Assembly: GCA_036274675.1 (NCBI GenBank)
Contig: DASUFE010000025.1
Span: 1 to 47,900 of the forward strand
DNA from: DASUFE01 sp036274675
GTDB taxonomy: Bacteria; Pseudomonadota; Gammaproteobacteria; HTCC5015
DNA length: 47,900 nucleotides
Reading direction: 5' to 3'
The position numbers and the translations under genes are program-made. Each line of letters begins with the position of its first letter. Within the stretch, counting starts at the first letter, position 1. A model generated the notes under the pieces. It ran no database searches and was not told the origin of the DNA. It saw only the letters and a list, made by a program, of their open reading frames with translations. Positions 8,407 through 16,916 of the stretch are shown one piece after another.

Positions 8407-9282
8407 ATGACTGCATCGGACATAATCCTGGCTTTTCAACTCCATCCGTGGCTGCTGTATACGGGCGCAGTCGCGCTGGGCCTCCTTGTGGGCAGCTTTC
8501 TCAATGTCGTCATACATCGCCTGCCCATCATGATGGAGCGGGAATGGAAGCAGCAATGCGAGGAACTCGCCGGCAAAGAACCCGTGCAGCAGGACGTTTA
8601 CAACCTGGTCCGGCCGCGCTCGGGCTGCCCGCAGTGCGGCCATAAAATCAGCGCCTGGGAAAATATTCCGGTCATCAGTTATCTGCTCCTCGGAGGGCGT
8701 TGTGCCGGCTGTAAAACCCGTATATCGCCACAGTATCCGCTCGTCGAGCTATTAAGCGCCGCGCTGTCGGCATGGGTTATTTCCCGCTTCGGGCCGGGGC
8801 TTGCCGGATTCAGCGCGTTGCTGCTGACATGGGCCTTGATCGCTTTGAGCGTGATCGATATCCGCCATACCCTGCTGCCGGACGATATTACACTGCCTTT
8901 CCTGTGGCTCGGCCTGTTGTGCAGCATTGCCGGTATCCACTCTTCGCCGGTGGACGCCATACTGGGCGCGGCCCTGGGTTATGGGTCCTTGTATGTCATC
9001 TTTCACGTGTTCAAATGGGTTACCGGCAAGGATGGCATGGGCTTCGGCGATCTGAAATTATTCGCGCTGTTCGGCGCCTGGCTAGGCTGGCAGGCGCTGC
9101 CGGGAATAATCCTGTTATCCTCGCTGGTCGGCGCCGTAAGCGGCCTGGCCCTGATCCTGTTCGCGGGCCGCAACAGACAGTTGCCGATACCATTCGGACC
9201 TTTCCTGTCCGTTGCAGGATGGCTCTACCTGATGTACGGTAAGTCCATCAATGAAGCATATTTAAATTGGATGAAAATCTGA
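8407..9282 (+). CDS. pilD: Prepilin peptidase / N-methyltransferase PilD
   Basis: Bifunctional membrane aspartyl protease that removes the pilin leader and methylates the new N-terminal Phe. The cytoplasmic loop carries the two CxxC zinc pairs (Cys74/77 and Cys99/102). The two catalytic Asp are in SVIDIRHTLLPDD (Asp151) and GMGFGDLK (Asp215, the GxGD motif). About seven to eight hydrophobic segments follow the family pattern. 291 residues. The AGG before the ATG is very close, so start strength is modest. Downstream coaE begins 10 nt after its stop, an order conserved in gammaproteobacteria. Confidence 0.96.
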   Translation: MTASDIILAFQLHPWLLYTGAVALGLLVGSFLNVVIHRLPIMMEREWKQQCEELAGKEPVQQDVYNLVRPRSGCPQCGHKISAWENIPVISYLLLGGRCAGCKTRISPQYPLVELLSAALSAWVISRFGPGLAGFSALLLTWALIALSVIDIRHTLLPDDITLPFLWLGLLCSIAGIHSSPVDAILGAALGYGSLYVIFHVFKWVTGKDGMGFGDLKLFALFGAWLGWQALPGIILLSSLVGAVSGLALILFAGRNRQLPIPFGPFLSVAGWLYLMYGKSINEAYLNWMKI

Positions 9283-9292
9283 AAAACCTATC

Positions 9293-10708
9293 ATGCATGT
9301 AATCGGACTGACAGGCGGCGTGGGATCGGGCAAAACGACCGTCGCCAATCTGTTCGCGGAGTATGGAACCCCCGTTATCGATGCCGACCTGATCGCGCGC
9401 GAGCTGGTGGAACCCGGTAAGCCCGCGCTGCACCGCATTGTACAACTGTTCGGCGATGAGATACTCAACCAGGACGGCACGCTCAACCGTAAAAAACTGC
9501 GCGACCGTATCTTCCACGATCCCCGCCAGCGCAAGCAACTGGAGGAGATACTTCACCCCCTGATCCGCGAAAACATGCTGGAACAACTCGATTCGCTGAA
9601 TGCGCCTTATGCCATTCTCGTGGTGCCGCTGCTGGTGGATACCGGCAACTGGGAAATGATGGACCGTATCCTGGTGGTCGATACCGAGGAGGATCTGCAG
9701 ATAGAGCGCGTAATGGGGCGCGACAGCGTCAGCCAGGAACATGCCGAAGCCATTATTGATATCCAGGTGAGCCGCCAGGAACGGCTGGCAGCGGCCGACG
9801 ACGTGATCGAGAACATCGGCAGCATCGAAGACCTCAAAACTCAGGTCAAACGCCTGCACGAGTTTTATCTCAGCCTGGAACAACAGGAAAACTACCGGGC
9901 TTCACAGCCGCGAAAGAAGCATTCGAATTCCAATTCGGGCCGTCACTGGTACGAACAGCCGCTGAACGAGCGCATCCGCACTTTCCTCCGGCTGGAACAC
10001 CTGTTCGAGCGCGCCACATACCATACCACTTCCAGTTCCGAGCACGACGCCCATGCCTTCATCCATACCCTGATGGAAATCAACAACCTGATCATTCGTG
10101 GCGACCTGAAAAGCGAAGTGGTGAAAGAGGTTGAGCGCCAGTCCCAGATTCTGAAGAAGCATAGTGGCGATCCCGCGGTGGACCAGGGGCGGCTTAACAT
10201 CCTGCTGCGCGAACAGGAAAAACGCATGACGGAGTTGCTGCGCAGCAAGGAACAGCTCGGGCAGCATCTGAAGGGCGACATTCTGTTCAATAATATACGG
10301 CAGCGCCTGAGCATGCCGGGCGGCACCTGCGAATTCGACCTGCCGATTTACAGTTACTGGCTGAACCTGCCGGTAAGCCAGCGCACCTCAGTGATGCAGG
10401 CCTGGCTGACGCCCCTGCAGTCGCTGGCCAACGCGATCTCGCTATGCCTGGAAACCATCCGCGGCGTATCCGGACCTGAACCCAAAATAGCGATCAGCGG
10501 TTATTACGAGCAGACATTGAACGGCAACGGCGCAGGCCAGGCCCAGTTGATCCGCGTGGCTATCGACCAGACACAGCCCTATTACCCCACGATCAGCGCG
10601 GGCAAACACCGTTTCAGCATCCGCTTCCTTGAATATATGCCGGGCGAACTCAGTTCGCCGCAGGTGCAGCAGGATGTGACCTTCGGGCTTACTGTCTGCA
10701 ACATCTAG
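9293..10708 (+). CDS. coaE-zapD: Fused dephospho-CoA kinase (CoaE) - Z-ring associated protein ZapD
   Basis: A single 471-residue frame holds two proteins normally encoded by neighbouring genes. Residues 1-197 are CoaE, the last enzyme of coenzyme A synthesis: P-loop GGVGSGKTT (8-16), the DADLIAREL lid region and RDSVSQEHAEAII. Residues 198-218 form a polar linker. Residues 219-471 are ZapD (older name YacF), starting WYEQPLNERIRTFLRLEHLFE and of the usual ZapD size; ZapD crosslinks FtsZ filaments. No ATG, GTG or TTG occurs in frame between the end of CoaE and the ZapD core, so separate translation of ZapD is unlikely. yacG, normally next, is absent. No clear ribosome site is seen; coupling to pilD is likely. 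Confidence 0.93.
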   Translation: MHVIGLTGGVGSGKTTVANLFAEYGTPVIDADLIARELVEPGKPALHRIVQLFGDEILNQDGTLNRKKLRDRIFHDPRQRKQLEEILHPLIRENMLEQLDSLNAPYAILVVPLLVDTGNWEMMDRILVVDTEEDLQIERVMGRDSVSQEHAEAIIDIQVSRQERLAAADDVIENIGSIEDLKTQVKRLHEFYLSLEQQENYRASQPRKKHSNSNSGRHWYEQPLNERIRTFLRLEHLFERATYHTTSSSEHDAHAFIHTLMEINNLIIRGDLKSEVVKEVERQSQILKKHSGDPAVDQGRLNILLREQEKRMTELLRSKEQLGQHLKGDILFNNIRQRLSMPGGTCEFDLPIYSYWLNLPVSQRTSVMQAWLTPLQSLANAISLCLETIRGVSGPEPKIAISGYYEQTLNGNGAGQAQLIRVAIDQTQPYYPTISAGKHRFSIRFLEYMPGELSSPQVQQDVTFGLTVCNI

Positions 10709-10751
10709 AATAGAAGCCGCTCGAAACTGCTCCGCTCGGTGATACTTCGTT

Positions 10752-10822
10752 AAAAGGGACAGGTAACGCTTTACTGCCGTGTAACTATTTCTACGCAGGG
10801 CTCCGCCCGGCATGTCCCTTTT
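10752..10822. repeat. Short element with 10-bp terminal inverted repeats; also a two-way terminator
   Basis: AAAAGGGACA (10752-10761) and TGTCCCTTTT (10813-10822) are a perfect inverted pair about 70 bp across, with an inner GGGC/GCCC stem near 10798-10808. A T-run follows on both strands, so it can end transcription of coaE-zapD and of the FecR gene, which converge here. The AAAAGGGACA ends recall REP/MITE-like elements moved by IS200-type transposases; that identity is inference. Confidence 0.6.
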
Positions 10823-10884
10823 TATGTAGCTTGATTTACCCGGCGCTCCGCACTCGGCGGGACATTTTGAAATCAAGTTCTAAC

Positions 10885-11775
10885 TCAGATCTCTCCAACC
10901 TCAACTTTCTCTTTATCGATCCGATAGCGTTTGGCCAACTGGGCGCCGGCCGCCGCGGCGTCATCGATTGTTGCAAAATACGGAATAACGATGCGATATC
11001 GGGTTTCACCCGCTACACTCGTCGTGTAAATTTCCGCTGCGTAACCGTCCTCGCGCAGCTTTTTCAGGCGATGCCGGATCTTGGCTTCCTTGCGGTCGAG
11101 ATACAGATACACCCGGTACCTGCCTGCGCCCTGCATCACACCCTGCCCCGGCGTCAATTCGGTTTCAAGGGCCAGCGCCTGCACAGTCGGCGTGTCAATC
11201 ATCGACAGGGGATCGGCGGGCTTTTTGGGAGTCGCGGTGTAAACGCTCAAGGGCTCATGCATCGGCACCGCCGGCTCGCCTTCGCGGCTGATTTCGATCT
11301 TGCCTTCGAGCAGACAGACCAGATCCTGCTGCGGTCCCGACCTTCCCCAGACATCGGTGCCACGTATTCCGATAGTTGCGGTACCCACCTGCACATTGAG
11401 TTCGCGCGCCCGACTCTTGCCGGCGGAAGACGTGGTATAACGGAAAGCACCGGCCAGAACACGCAGGAAACCCCGAAACGGCTGATCCGCCGGCGCCGCA
11501 TTGAGTTCGCGGATTTCAAATTTCACATGCTCGCCCAGTTTGACCGTGCTGGCATCAGGCATATTGAGCAGGATACGCGCATTCTTGCCCGTATACAGCC
11601 GGTCGCCGGGCGCCAGTGACGCTCCCGCCTGCAAAGGCTGTTTGACGCCATCCCGCTCCAGCCAGACGGGCGCCTGTACACCCGCGACTACGGCTTTGCT
11701 TTGTGCGCCGGCCGTCGATACGGCCAGGCACCCCATCACAAGGAATCCGATCCAGATTTGCACATTTCTCTTCAT
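10885..11775 (-). CDS. Secreted FecR-domain protein with C-terminal SPOR-like region
   Basis: 296-residue exported protein. A signal peptide (MKRNVQIWIGFLVMGCLAVS, cleavage near AGAQS) is followed by a FecR-like domain with LAPGDRLYTGKNARILLNMPDAS, a beta-rich block ending in VGTATIGIRGTDVWG, and a C-terminal segment (RYRVYLYLDRKEAK to YRIDKEKVEV) that resembles a SPOR peptidoglycan-binding fold. A longer frame opens upstream, but GGAGAAT before 11775 and the signal peptide fix this start. No FecI sigma factor or TonB receptor is nearby, so classical iron signalling is unlikely; an envelope role is inferred from the SPOR-like end. It follows the Nudix gene after 23 nt and may share its transcript. 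Confidence 0.8.
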   Translation of the reverse strand: MKRNVQIWIGFLVMGCLAVSTAGAQSKAVVAGVQAPVWLERDGVKQPLQAGASLAPGDRLYTGKNARILLNMPDASTVKLGEHVKFEIRELNAAPADQPFRGFLRVLAGAFRYTTSSAGKSRARELNVQVGTATIGIRGTDVWGRSGPQQDLVCLLEGKIEISREGEPAVPMHEPLSVYTATPKKPADPLSMIDTPTVQALALETELTPGQGVMQGAGRYRVYLYLDRKEAKIRHRLKKLREDGYAAEIYTTSVAGETRYRIVIPYFATIDDAAAAGAQLAKRYRIDKEKVEVGEI

Positions 11776-11798
11776 GACAGATTCTCCACACTTCGGAA

Positions 11799-12749
11799 TC
11801 AAGAATCCTGCTCCCAGAAAGCGCTGATCGCCGCTATCCCGTAAGCGCCCAGATATTTTGCCTGCGTCAGATCGCTGGCCTGCATTCCGCCAAGCGCATA
11901 AACAGGTACATGGGCAACATTCAAAATTCTCTCCAGTCCCCGCCAACCGAGCGGCCTGCCCTCAGGATGGCTGGTCGTGGCCTTTACCGGTGACACAAAG
12001 GCAAAGTCCACTCCCAGATGCTGGGCCTTTGCAAGCTCCGCCTCATCATGGCAGGAGGCGCTTAACCATCCCCTAATATCGGGCCTGCGCGTCAATTGCT
12101 TTAACCGCCATGCCGTCAGATGCAGCCCTTGTGCGATTCCATCACGCCACCACTCCGGGGGCATATTCAGCAACAAATAGCCGCCGTAACGCTGGCACAA
12201 ATCCCCCGCGGATTCCGCCAGCGCCAGGTATCCAGTACGGTCCAACTTGTGGCTGCGCAACTGCACGACCGCAGGGCCGGCCTGCAAGAACGACTCTATC
12301 CTCTGCAGAAAAACAGCCGGCTCATATAGTCCGGCTTCCGGCGTGACCAGGCAGCGTTCGGGAAGCGTCAGGGCCTGAATGATCATACGGTTGGCGGGTG
12401 GAAACAGATGCGGATCGAGCGCATTAATTTCCACCCACTGGACTGCCTGACCTTCCCTTCCCGCGGGCGTGCCTGCATAAGCGCTTACGGTCCAGACAGA
12501 GAGCACCACGGTTTTCTCGGGATAGGGATAGACAAGGCTGAGGAAAGGGCGGCAGTGGGTCGGAACAATTCCCAGTTCCTCCTCAAGCTCGCGCCGCAAG
12601 GCCTCTATGAAAGATTCGCCTGGGGCGCATTTGCCGCCCGGAAACTCCCACTTTCCCCCCTGATGGGCATCCGGGCGCCGCCGCGAAACCAGCACGCGCC
12701 GGCGATCCTTATCCAGAATCACCGCCGCCGCGACTTCAATCCTGGTCAT
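11799..12749 (-). CDS. Nudix hydrolase fused to a thiamine-phosphate-synthase-like domain
   Basis: 316 residues in two parts. The N-terminal MutT-type domain has an exact Nudix box at residues 39-61 (Gly39, Glu45, then RELEEELGI), expected to remove oxidised nucleotides such as 8-oxo-dGTP. The C-terminal half (about 125-316) looks like a TenI/ThiE TIM barrel: VQLRSHK, LHLTAWRL, FVSPVKATTSHP and VYALGGM occupy the places of conserved ThiE segments, but several thiamine-phosphate synthase residues are altered, so that activity is doubtful. This fusion is common in gammaproteobacteria at this site, between argJ and zapD. Start ATG at 12749. Confidence 0.9.
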   Translation of the reverse strand: MTRIEVAAAVILDKDRRRVLVSRRRPDAHQGGKWEFPGGKCAPGESFIEALRRELEEELGIVPTHCRPFLSLVYPYPEKTVVLSVWTVSAYAGTPAGREGQAVQWVEINALDPHLFPPANRMIIQALTLPERCLVTPEAGLYEPAVFLQRIESFLQAGPAVVQLRSHKLDRTGYLALAESAGDLCQRYGGYLLLNMPPEWWRDGIAQGLHLTAWRLKQLTRRPDIRGWLSASCHDEAELAKAQHLGVDFAFVSPVKATTSHPEGRPLGWRGLERILNVAHVPVYALGGMQASDLTQAKYLGAYGIAAISAFWEQDS

Positions 12750-12772
12750 TCGAAATATTATAGGAAGGAATC

Positions 12773-12862
12773 AACCGCGGAGGACACAGAATGCATCGAG
12801 CATAAAAAAGTTACAGACAGCGATTTCATCCGAACTCTCCGTGATCTCTGCGGGCTCTGTGA
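12773..12862. repeat. Imperfect inverted-repeat element between argJ and the Nudix gene
   Basis: AACCGCGGAGGACACAGA on the left is mirrored by CTCTGCGGGCTCTGTGA on the right, an imperfect palindrome typical of a widespread intergenic element whose arms read ACCGCAGAGGACACAGAG. It fills nearly all of the gap between the two genes. Confidence 0.5.
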
Positions 12863-12870
12863 TTGTATTT

Positions 12871-14085
12871 TTAACTGCGGTAGTCGGCATTGATGCTCAC
12901 ATATTCGTGGCTCAAATCGGAAGTCCATACCGTGAAAGCCGCTGAGCCGGGTCCCAGATCGAGGACAATTTCGATTTCAGGCTCCGACATCGCCCGCGCC
13001 CCCTGCTCCTCGGTATAAGCGGGGGATTTGGCGCCTTTGGCGAAAATCACGATCCCATTGATGCTGAGCGAAACCTTGCCGGGATTCAGTTCTACACCCG
13101 TACGTCCCGCCGCCGCCAATATCCTTCCCCAGTTGGCGTCGCTGGCATAAAGGGCCGTCTTGACCAGAGGCGAATGCGCTATCGCATAGGCGATCTTGCG
13201 GCAATCAGTCCTGCTGTTGCCGCCACGTACGCACACCGTGACGAATTTGGTCGCGCCTTCGGCATCGCGCACAATCGCCTGCGCCAGCAGGCGATAGACC
13301 TCGGACAGGGCCTGCACGAAGCGCTCGCGCACATCCCTCCCCGCCTTGTCCAGCACCACGCCACTGCTACCGGTCGCCATGAGAAGACAGGCATCGTTGG
13401 TGGAAGTATCGCCGTCAATGGTGATGGCGTTGAAGGACTGCTGCACTGCCTGCTTGTGCATCTTGTCGAGCATGGGCAGCGGTATCCCGGCATCGGTAGC
13501 GATGAAACCCAGCATCGTCGCCATGTTGGGACAGATCATCCCGGCTCCCTTGGCAATTCCGGTGATGACGATCTCACTGTCGCCGAATTTGAGCTTGCGT
13601 GAAACCGCTTTCGCGACGGTATCGGTCGTCATGATCCCCCGCGCTGCCTGCATCCAGGAAGCCCCGTCCAGTTTCCCCAGCAATTCGGGTAAAACCTGTT
13701 CAATTTTCTCGACCGGCAGGTGCTCGCCGATCACGCCGGTGGAAAAAGGCAGTACTTCGGTGACGGCGCATCCTGCCGCCCGGGCCAGCGCGGCACAGGC
13801 GCGCTCTGCGCGCTTAAGGCCTTCCTCGCCGGTGCCCGCGTTTGCGTTGCCTGCGTTGATCAGCAAGTAGCGCGGGAATTTTTTTGAGAGGTGCTTTTCC
13901 GAAAGCAACACGGGGGCGGCACAAAACCGATTGCGGGTAAATACCGCCGCGACGCGACCGCCCTTCGCAATCTCGACAAGTACCAGATCGTCTCGCGCCG
14001 CTTTGCGGATACCGGCATAGACGGTAGCAAGCCTGATGCCGGGCACGGCCAGAATATCCCGGGGTTCGCTCAAGCCAACCGCCAT
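12871..14085 (-). CDS. argJ: Bifunctional ornithine acetyltransferase / N-acetylglutamate synthase
   Basis: Moves the acetyl group from N-acetylornithine to glutamate, and in bifunctional forms also makes N-acetylglutamate from acetyl-CoA, in arginine synthesis. The self-cleavage site is visible in CPNMATMLGF; Thr190 becomes the N-terminal nucleophile of the beta chain. Other family marks are NAGNANAGTG and the C-terminal NADYRS. 404 residues. A longer frame reaches into secA, but MAVGLSEPRDILAVPGIRLA at 14085 is the normal start, with TAGGG upstream and 10 nt after the secA stop. It is probably transcribed with secA. Confidence 0.96.
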   Translation of the reverse strand: MAVGLSEPRDILAVPGIRLATVYAGIRKAARDDLVLVEIAKGGRVAAVFTRNRFCAAPVLLSEKHLSKKFPRYLLINAGNANAGTGEEGLKRAERACAALARAAGCAVTEVLPFSTGVIGEHLPVEKIEQVLPELLGKLDGASWMQAARGIMTTDTVAKAVSRKLKFGDSEIVITGIAKGAGMICPNMATMLGFIATDAGIPLPMLDKMHKQAVQQSFNAITIDGDTSTNDACLLMATGSSGVVLDKAGRDVRERFVQALSEVYRLLAQAIVRDAEGATKFVTVCVRGGNSRTDCRKIAYAIAHSPLVKTALYASDANWGRILAAAGRTGVELNPGKVSLSINGIVIFAKGAKSPAYTEEQGARAMSEPEIEIVLDLGPGSAAFTVWTSDLSHEYVSINADYRS

Positions 14086-14095
14086 ATCTATCGCC

Positions 14096-16792
14096 CTAAG
14101 CCAGTTTGCCGTGGCACTGTTTGAATTTCTTCCCTGAACCGCAGAAACAGGGGTCGTTGCGGCCAAGCTTTTGCTGCTGGCGTACGAAGGGCTGTGGACG
14201 CTCGGCTTTTTCTGCGGCCTCCGGATGCAGGGCATCCTGCGCCTGTGGATGGTTATACTGCATTTTTTTCTGCTGTTGCTGCTGGCGCGTCATCTGCACA
14301 TTGGAGTCTTCGGAAATGCGGATGCGCGACAGTATGCGGACGACTTCGGTCTTTATGCTGTCGAGCAAACGGGCGAACATTTCGAAGGATTCGCGCTTGT
14401 ATTCCTGCTTCGGGTTTTTCTGTGCATAGCCTCGCAAGCCGATGCTCTGGCGCAAGTAATCCATGGCCGCCAGATGCTCCTTCCACTGGTTATCCAACAC
14501 CTGCAACATGACGAATTTTTCCAGGCGCCGCGTTTGTTCGGGACCAATCAGCCCCTCCTTCACGCGATAAGACTCGTCGATTTCCTTGCGGATACGTTCA
14601 TGCAGGGTTTCCTCGTGCAGCGAATCGTCCTGTTCCAGCCATTTACTGATTTCGAGCTTGATGCCGAATTCGCGTTCAAGCGCGTCCTGCAAGCCGCCTG
14701 TATCCCACTGCTCTTCCAGACTGCCGGCCGGAATAAAACCGCCGACGAAGGATGCAACCACATCCGCCCGGATGCTATCGATAGTGGCGGATATGTCTTC
14801 CGCTTCCAGCAATTCGTTACGCTGACTGTATATGACCGTTCTCTGATCATTTGCCACGTTGTCGTATTCGAGCAAATTCTTGCGGATATCGAAGTTGTGG
14901 GCTTCGACCTTGCGCTGCGCATTTTCGATCGCCTTGGAAACCCAGGGATGGGCGATCGCTTCATCTTCCTGCATACCGAGCCGCTGCATAATGGCGGCCA
15001 CCCGCTCGTTGGCGAAGATGCGCATCAGATTGTCCTGCAGCGACAGATAAAACCGCGATGATCCGGGGTCTCCCTGGCGGCCGGAACGGCCCCGCAGCTG
15101 GTTGTCGATGCGCCGCGACTCATGGCGCTCGGTGCCGATGATACGCAAGCCGCCAGCCGCTATGACCTGGTCGTGACGCTGTTTCCAGGAACGCTTCAGC
15201 TCCGCTACCTGAAGTTCGCTGGCGCTCTCCAATTGCGCCTTCTCAGCCTCGAAATTACCGCCAAGCACAATATCCGTTCCACGGCCCGCCATATTGGTTG
15301 CAATGGTAACCGCTCCCGGGCGGCCGGCCTGAGCGACGATTTGCGCCTCGCGTTGATGCTGTTTGGCGTTCAGCACTTCGTGCCGGACACCCGCTTTCTT
15401 AAGCAGCCCGGACAGGTGCTCCGAGGTTTCAATCGACGTGGTGCCCACCAGGACCGGCTGTCCGCTCTCGGTACATTGCTTGATGTCGGCGATGATCGCC
15501 TTGAATTTTTCCGCCTGGGTCAGGTACACCTGATCGACTTCATCCCGGCGGACCATGGGCAGATTGGTCGGTATGACAACCACTTCCAGGCCGTATATCT
15601 GCTGAAATTCGTAGGCTTCCGTGTCCGCCGTCCCAGTCATGCCGGCCAGCTTCTTGTACAGCCTGAAATAATTCTGGAAGGTGATCGAAGCCAGCGTCTG
15701 GTTCTCGTTCTGGATGGAAACGCCTTCCTTTGCTTCCACCGCCTGATGCAGGCCTTCGGACCATCTGCGTCCAGGCATTTTACGGCCGGTAAACTCGTCG
15801 ACAATGATAACCTCGTCGTTTTCAACGACGTAATTCACGTCCTTTTGATAGAGAAAATTGGCGCGCAGCGAAGCATCGATATGATGCATCAGCACGATAT
15901 TCGCCGGATCGTACAGGCTTTCTCCTTTGTTCAGAATGCCGTGCTGCACCAGCAGCCTTTCCACATGATCGTGGCCCTCTTCGCTGAGGTGAGCCTGCCG
16001 TATCTTTTCATCCAGGCTAAAATCGCCTGGGCCGTCTTCCGTCTGCTGGGGCTTCAGATGCAACACAATCTTGTGGACCTTCGTATAAAGATCCGAGCTG
16101 TCGTTGGTCGGGCCAGAAATAATCAACGGCGTTCTGGCCTCGTCGATCAGGATTGAGTCGACCTCGTCTACGATTGCGTAATTCAGACCGCGCTGGACCT
16201 TATCCTCCAGGCTGAAGGCCATGTTGTCCCGCAGATAGTCAAAACCGAATTCGTTGTTTGTGCCGTAGGTGATATCGGCCGCATAGGCGGCTTTTTTATC
16301 GGCATGCGCCATGCCGGGAACCACGACACCGACAGTCAGGCCCAGGAAGTTATATAACTTCCCCATCCACTCGGCATCACGTCGGGCCAGATAGTCGTTG
16401 ACCGTTACAATATGGACGCCTTTGCCGGACAGGGCATTGAGGTAGGCGGCTAGTGTCGCCACCAGGGTTTTGCCTTCACCGGTGCGCATCTCGGCAATCT
16501 TGCCTTCATTCAGCACCATCGCGCCGATCAACTGCACATCAAAATGCCGCATCTCGAGGACTCGCCTGCCCGCTTCCCGGACAGTTGCAAAAGCCTCCGG
16601 CAAAATAGAGTCGAGGGTTGCGCCCTCCTGCAGACGCTGTTTGAAAGCCTGAGTCTTGGCCTGCAACTCGGTATCGGAAAGCCGTTTAAAGGGTTCTTCC
16701 AGCGCGTTGACCTCGGCTACCGACTTACGGAAGCGCTTTACGATGCGGTCATTACGGGTACCGAATATCTTTCTGGCGACAGCGCCTATCAT
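14096..16792 (-). CDS. secA: Preprotein translocase motor ATPase SecA
   Basis: Drives unfolded preproteins through SecYEG using ATP. 898 residues, full length. Walker A MRTGEGKT (102-109) and the DEVD box sit at the same numbers as in E. coli SecA; the preprotein crosslinking domain, the second nucleotide-binding fold with GTDIVLGGN, and the scaffold follow. The C-terminal zinc motif binds SecB: Cys882, Cys884, Cys893 and His894 in DPCFCGSGKKFKQCH. The Gln-rich linker before it is normal. No secM is upstream; the M23 peptidase gene occupies that place, so SecM arrest control as in E. coli is not expected. Weak ribosome site. Confidence 0.98.
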   Translation of the reverse strand: MIGAVARKIFGTRNDRIVKRFRKSVAEVNALEEPFKRLSDTELQAKTQAFKQRLQEGATLDSILPEAFATVREAGRRVLEMRHFDVQLIGAMVLNEGKIAEMRTGEGKTLVATLAAYLNALSGKGVHIVTVNDYLARRDAEWMGKLYNFLGLTVGVVVPGMAHADKKAAYAADITYGTNNEFGFDYLRDNMAFSLEDKVQRGLNYAIVDEVDSILIDEARTPLIISGPTNDSSDLYTKVHKIVLHLKPQQTEDGPGDFSLDEKIRQAHLSEEGHDHVERLLVQHGILNKGESLYDPANIVLMHHIDASLRANFLYQKDVNYVVENDEVIIVDEFTGRKMPGRRWSEGLHQAVEAKEGVSIQNENQTLASITFQNYFRLYKKLAGMTGTADTEAYEFQQIYGLEVVVIPTNLPMVRRDEVDQVYLTQAEKFKAIIADIKQCTESGQPVLVGTTSIETSEHLSGLLKKAGVRHEVLNAKQHQREAQIVAQAGRPGAVTIATNMAGRGTDIVLGGNFEAEKAQLESASELQVAELKRSWKQRHDQVIAAGGLRIIGTERHESRRIDNQLRGRSGRQGDPGSSRFYLSLQDNLMRIFANERVAAIMQRLGMQEDEAIAHPWVSKAIENAQRKVEAHNFDIRKNLLEYDNVANDQRTVIYSQRNELLEAEDISATIDSIRADVVASFVGGFIPAGSLEEQWDTGGLQDALEREFGIKLEISKWLEQDDSLHEETLHERIRKEIDESYRVKEGLIGPEQTRRLEKFVMLQVLDNQWKEHLAAMDYLRQSIGLRGYAQKNPKQEYKRESFEMFARLLDSIKTEVVRILSRIRISEDSNVQMTRQQQQQKKMQYNHPQAQDALHPEAAEKAERPQPFVRQQQKLGRNDPCFCGSGKKFKQCHGKLA

Positions 16793-16916
16793 AGAGATTC
16801 ACTTCAAGATTCAATTAAAGTTTATAAGCCAATGGGGTTGAAATAACCGGCCCCCTGATACGGGCGGTCATTATATTCGAGATTGCTTTGAAAATGCTGG
16901 AAAAAGAAAGTTTGGA

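Noticed and set aside
11776..11946. N-terminal extension of the FecR-like gene into the Nudix gene
   Set aside because: It reads through coding sequence of the Nudix gene in another frame; the signal peptide and GGAGAAT fix the start at 11775.
15122..16156. 344-codon plus-strand frame opposite secA
   Set aside because: secA motifs on the other strand are complete; the product has no recognisable domain.
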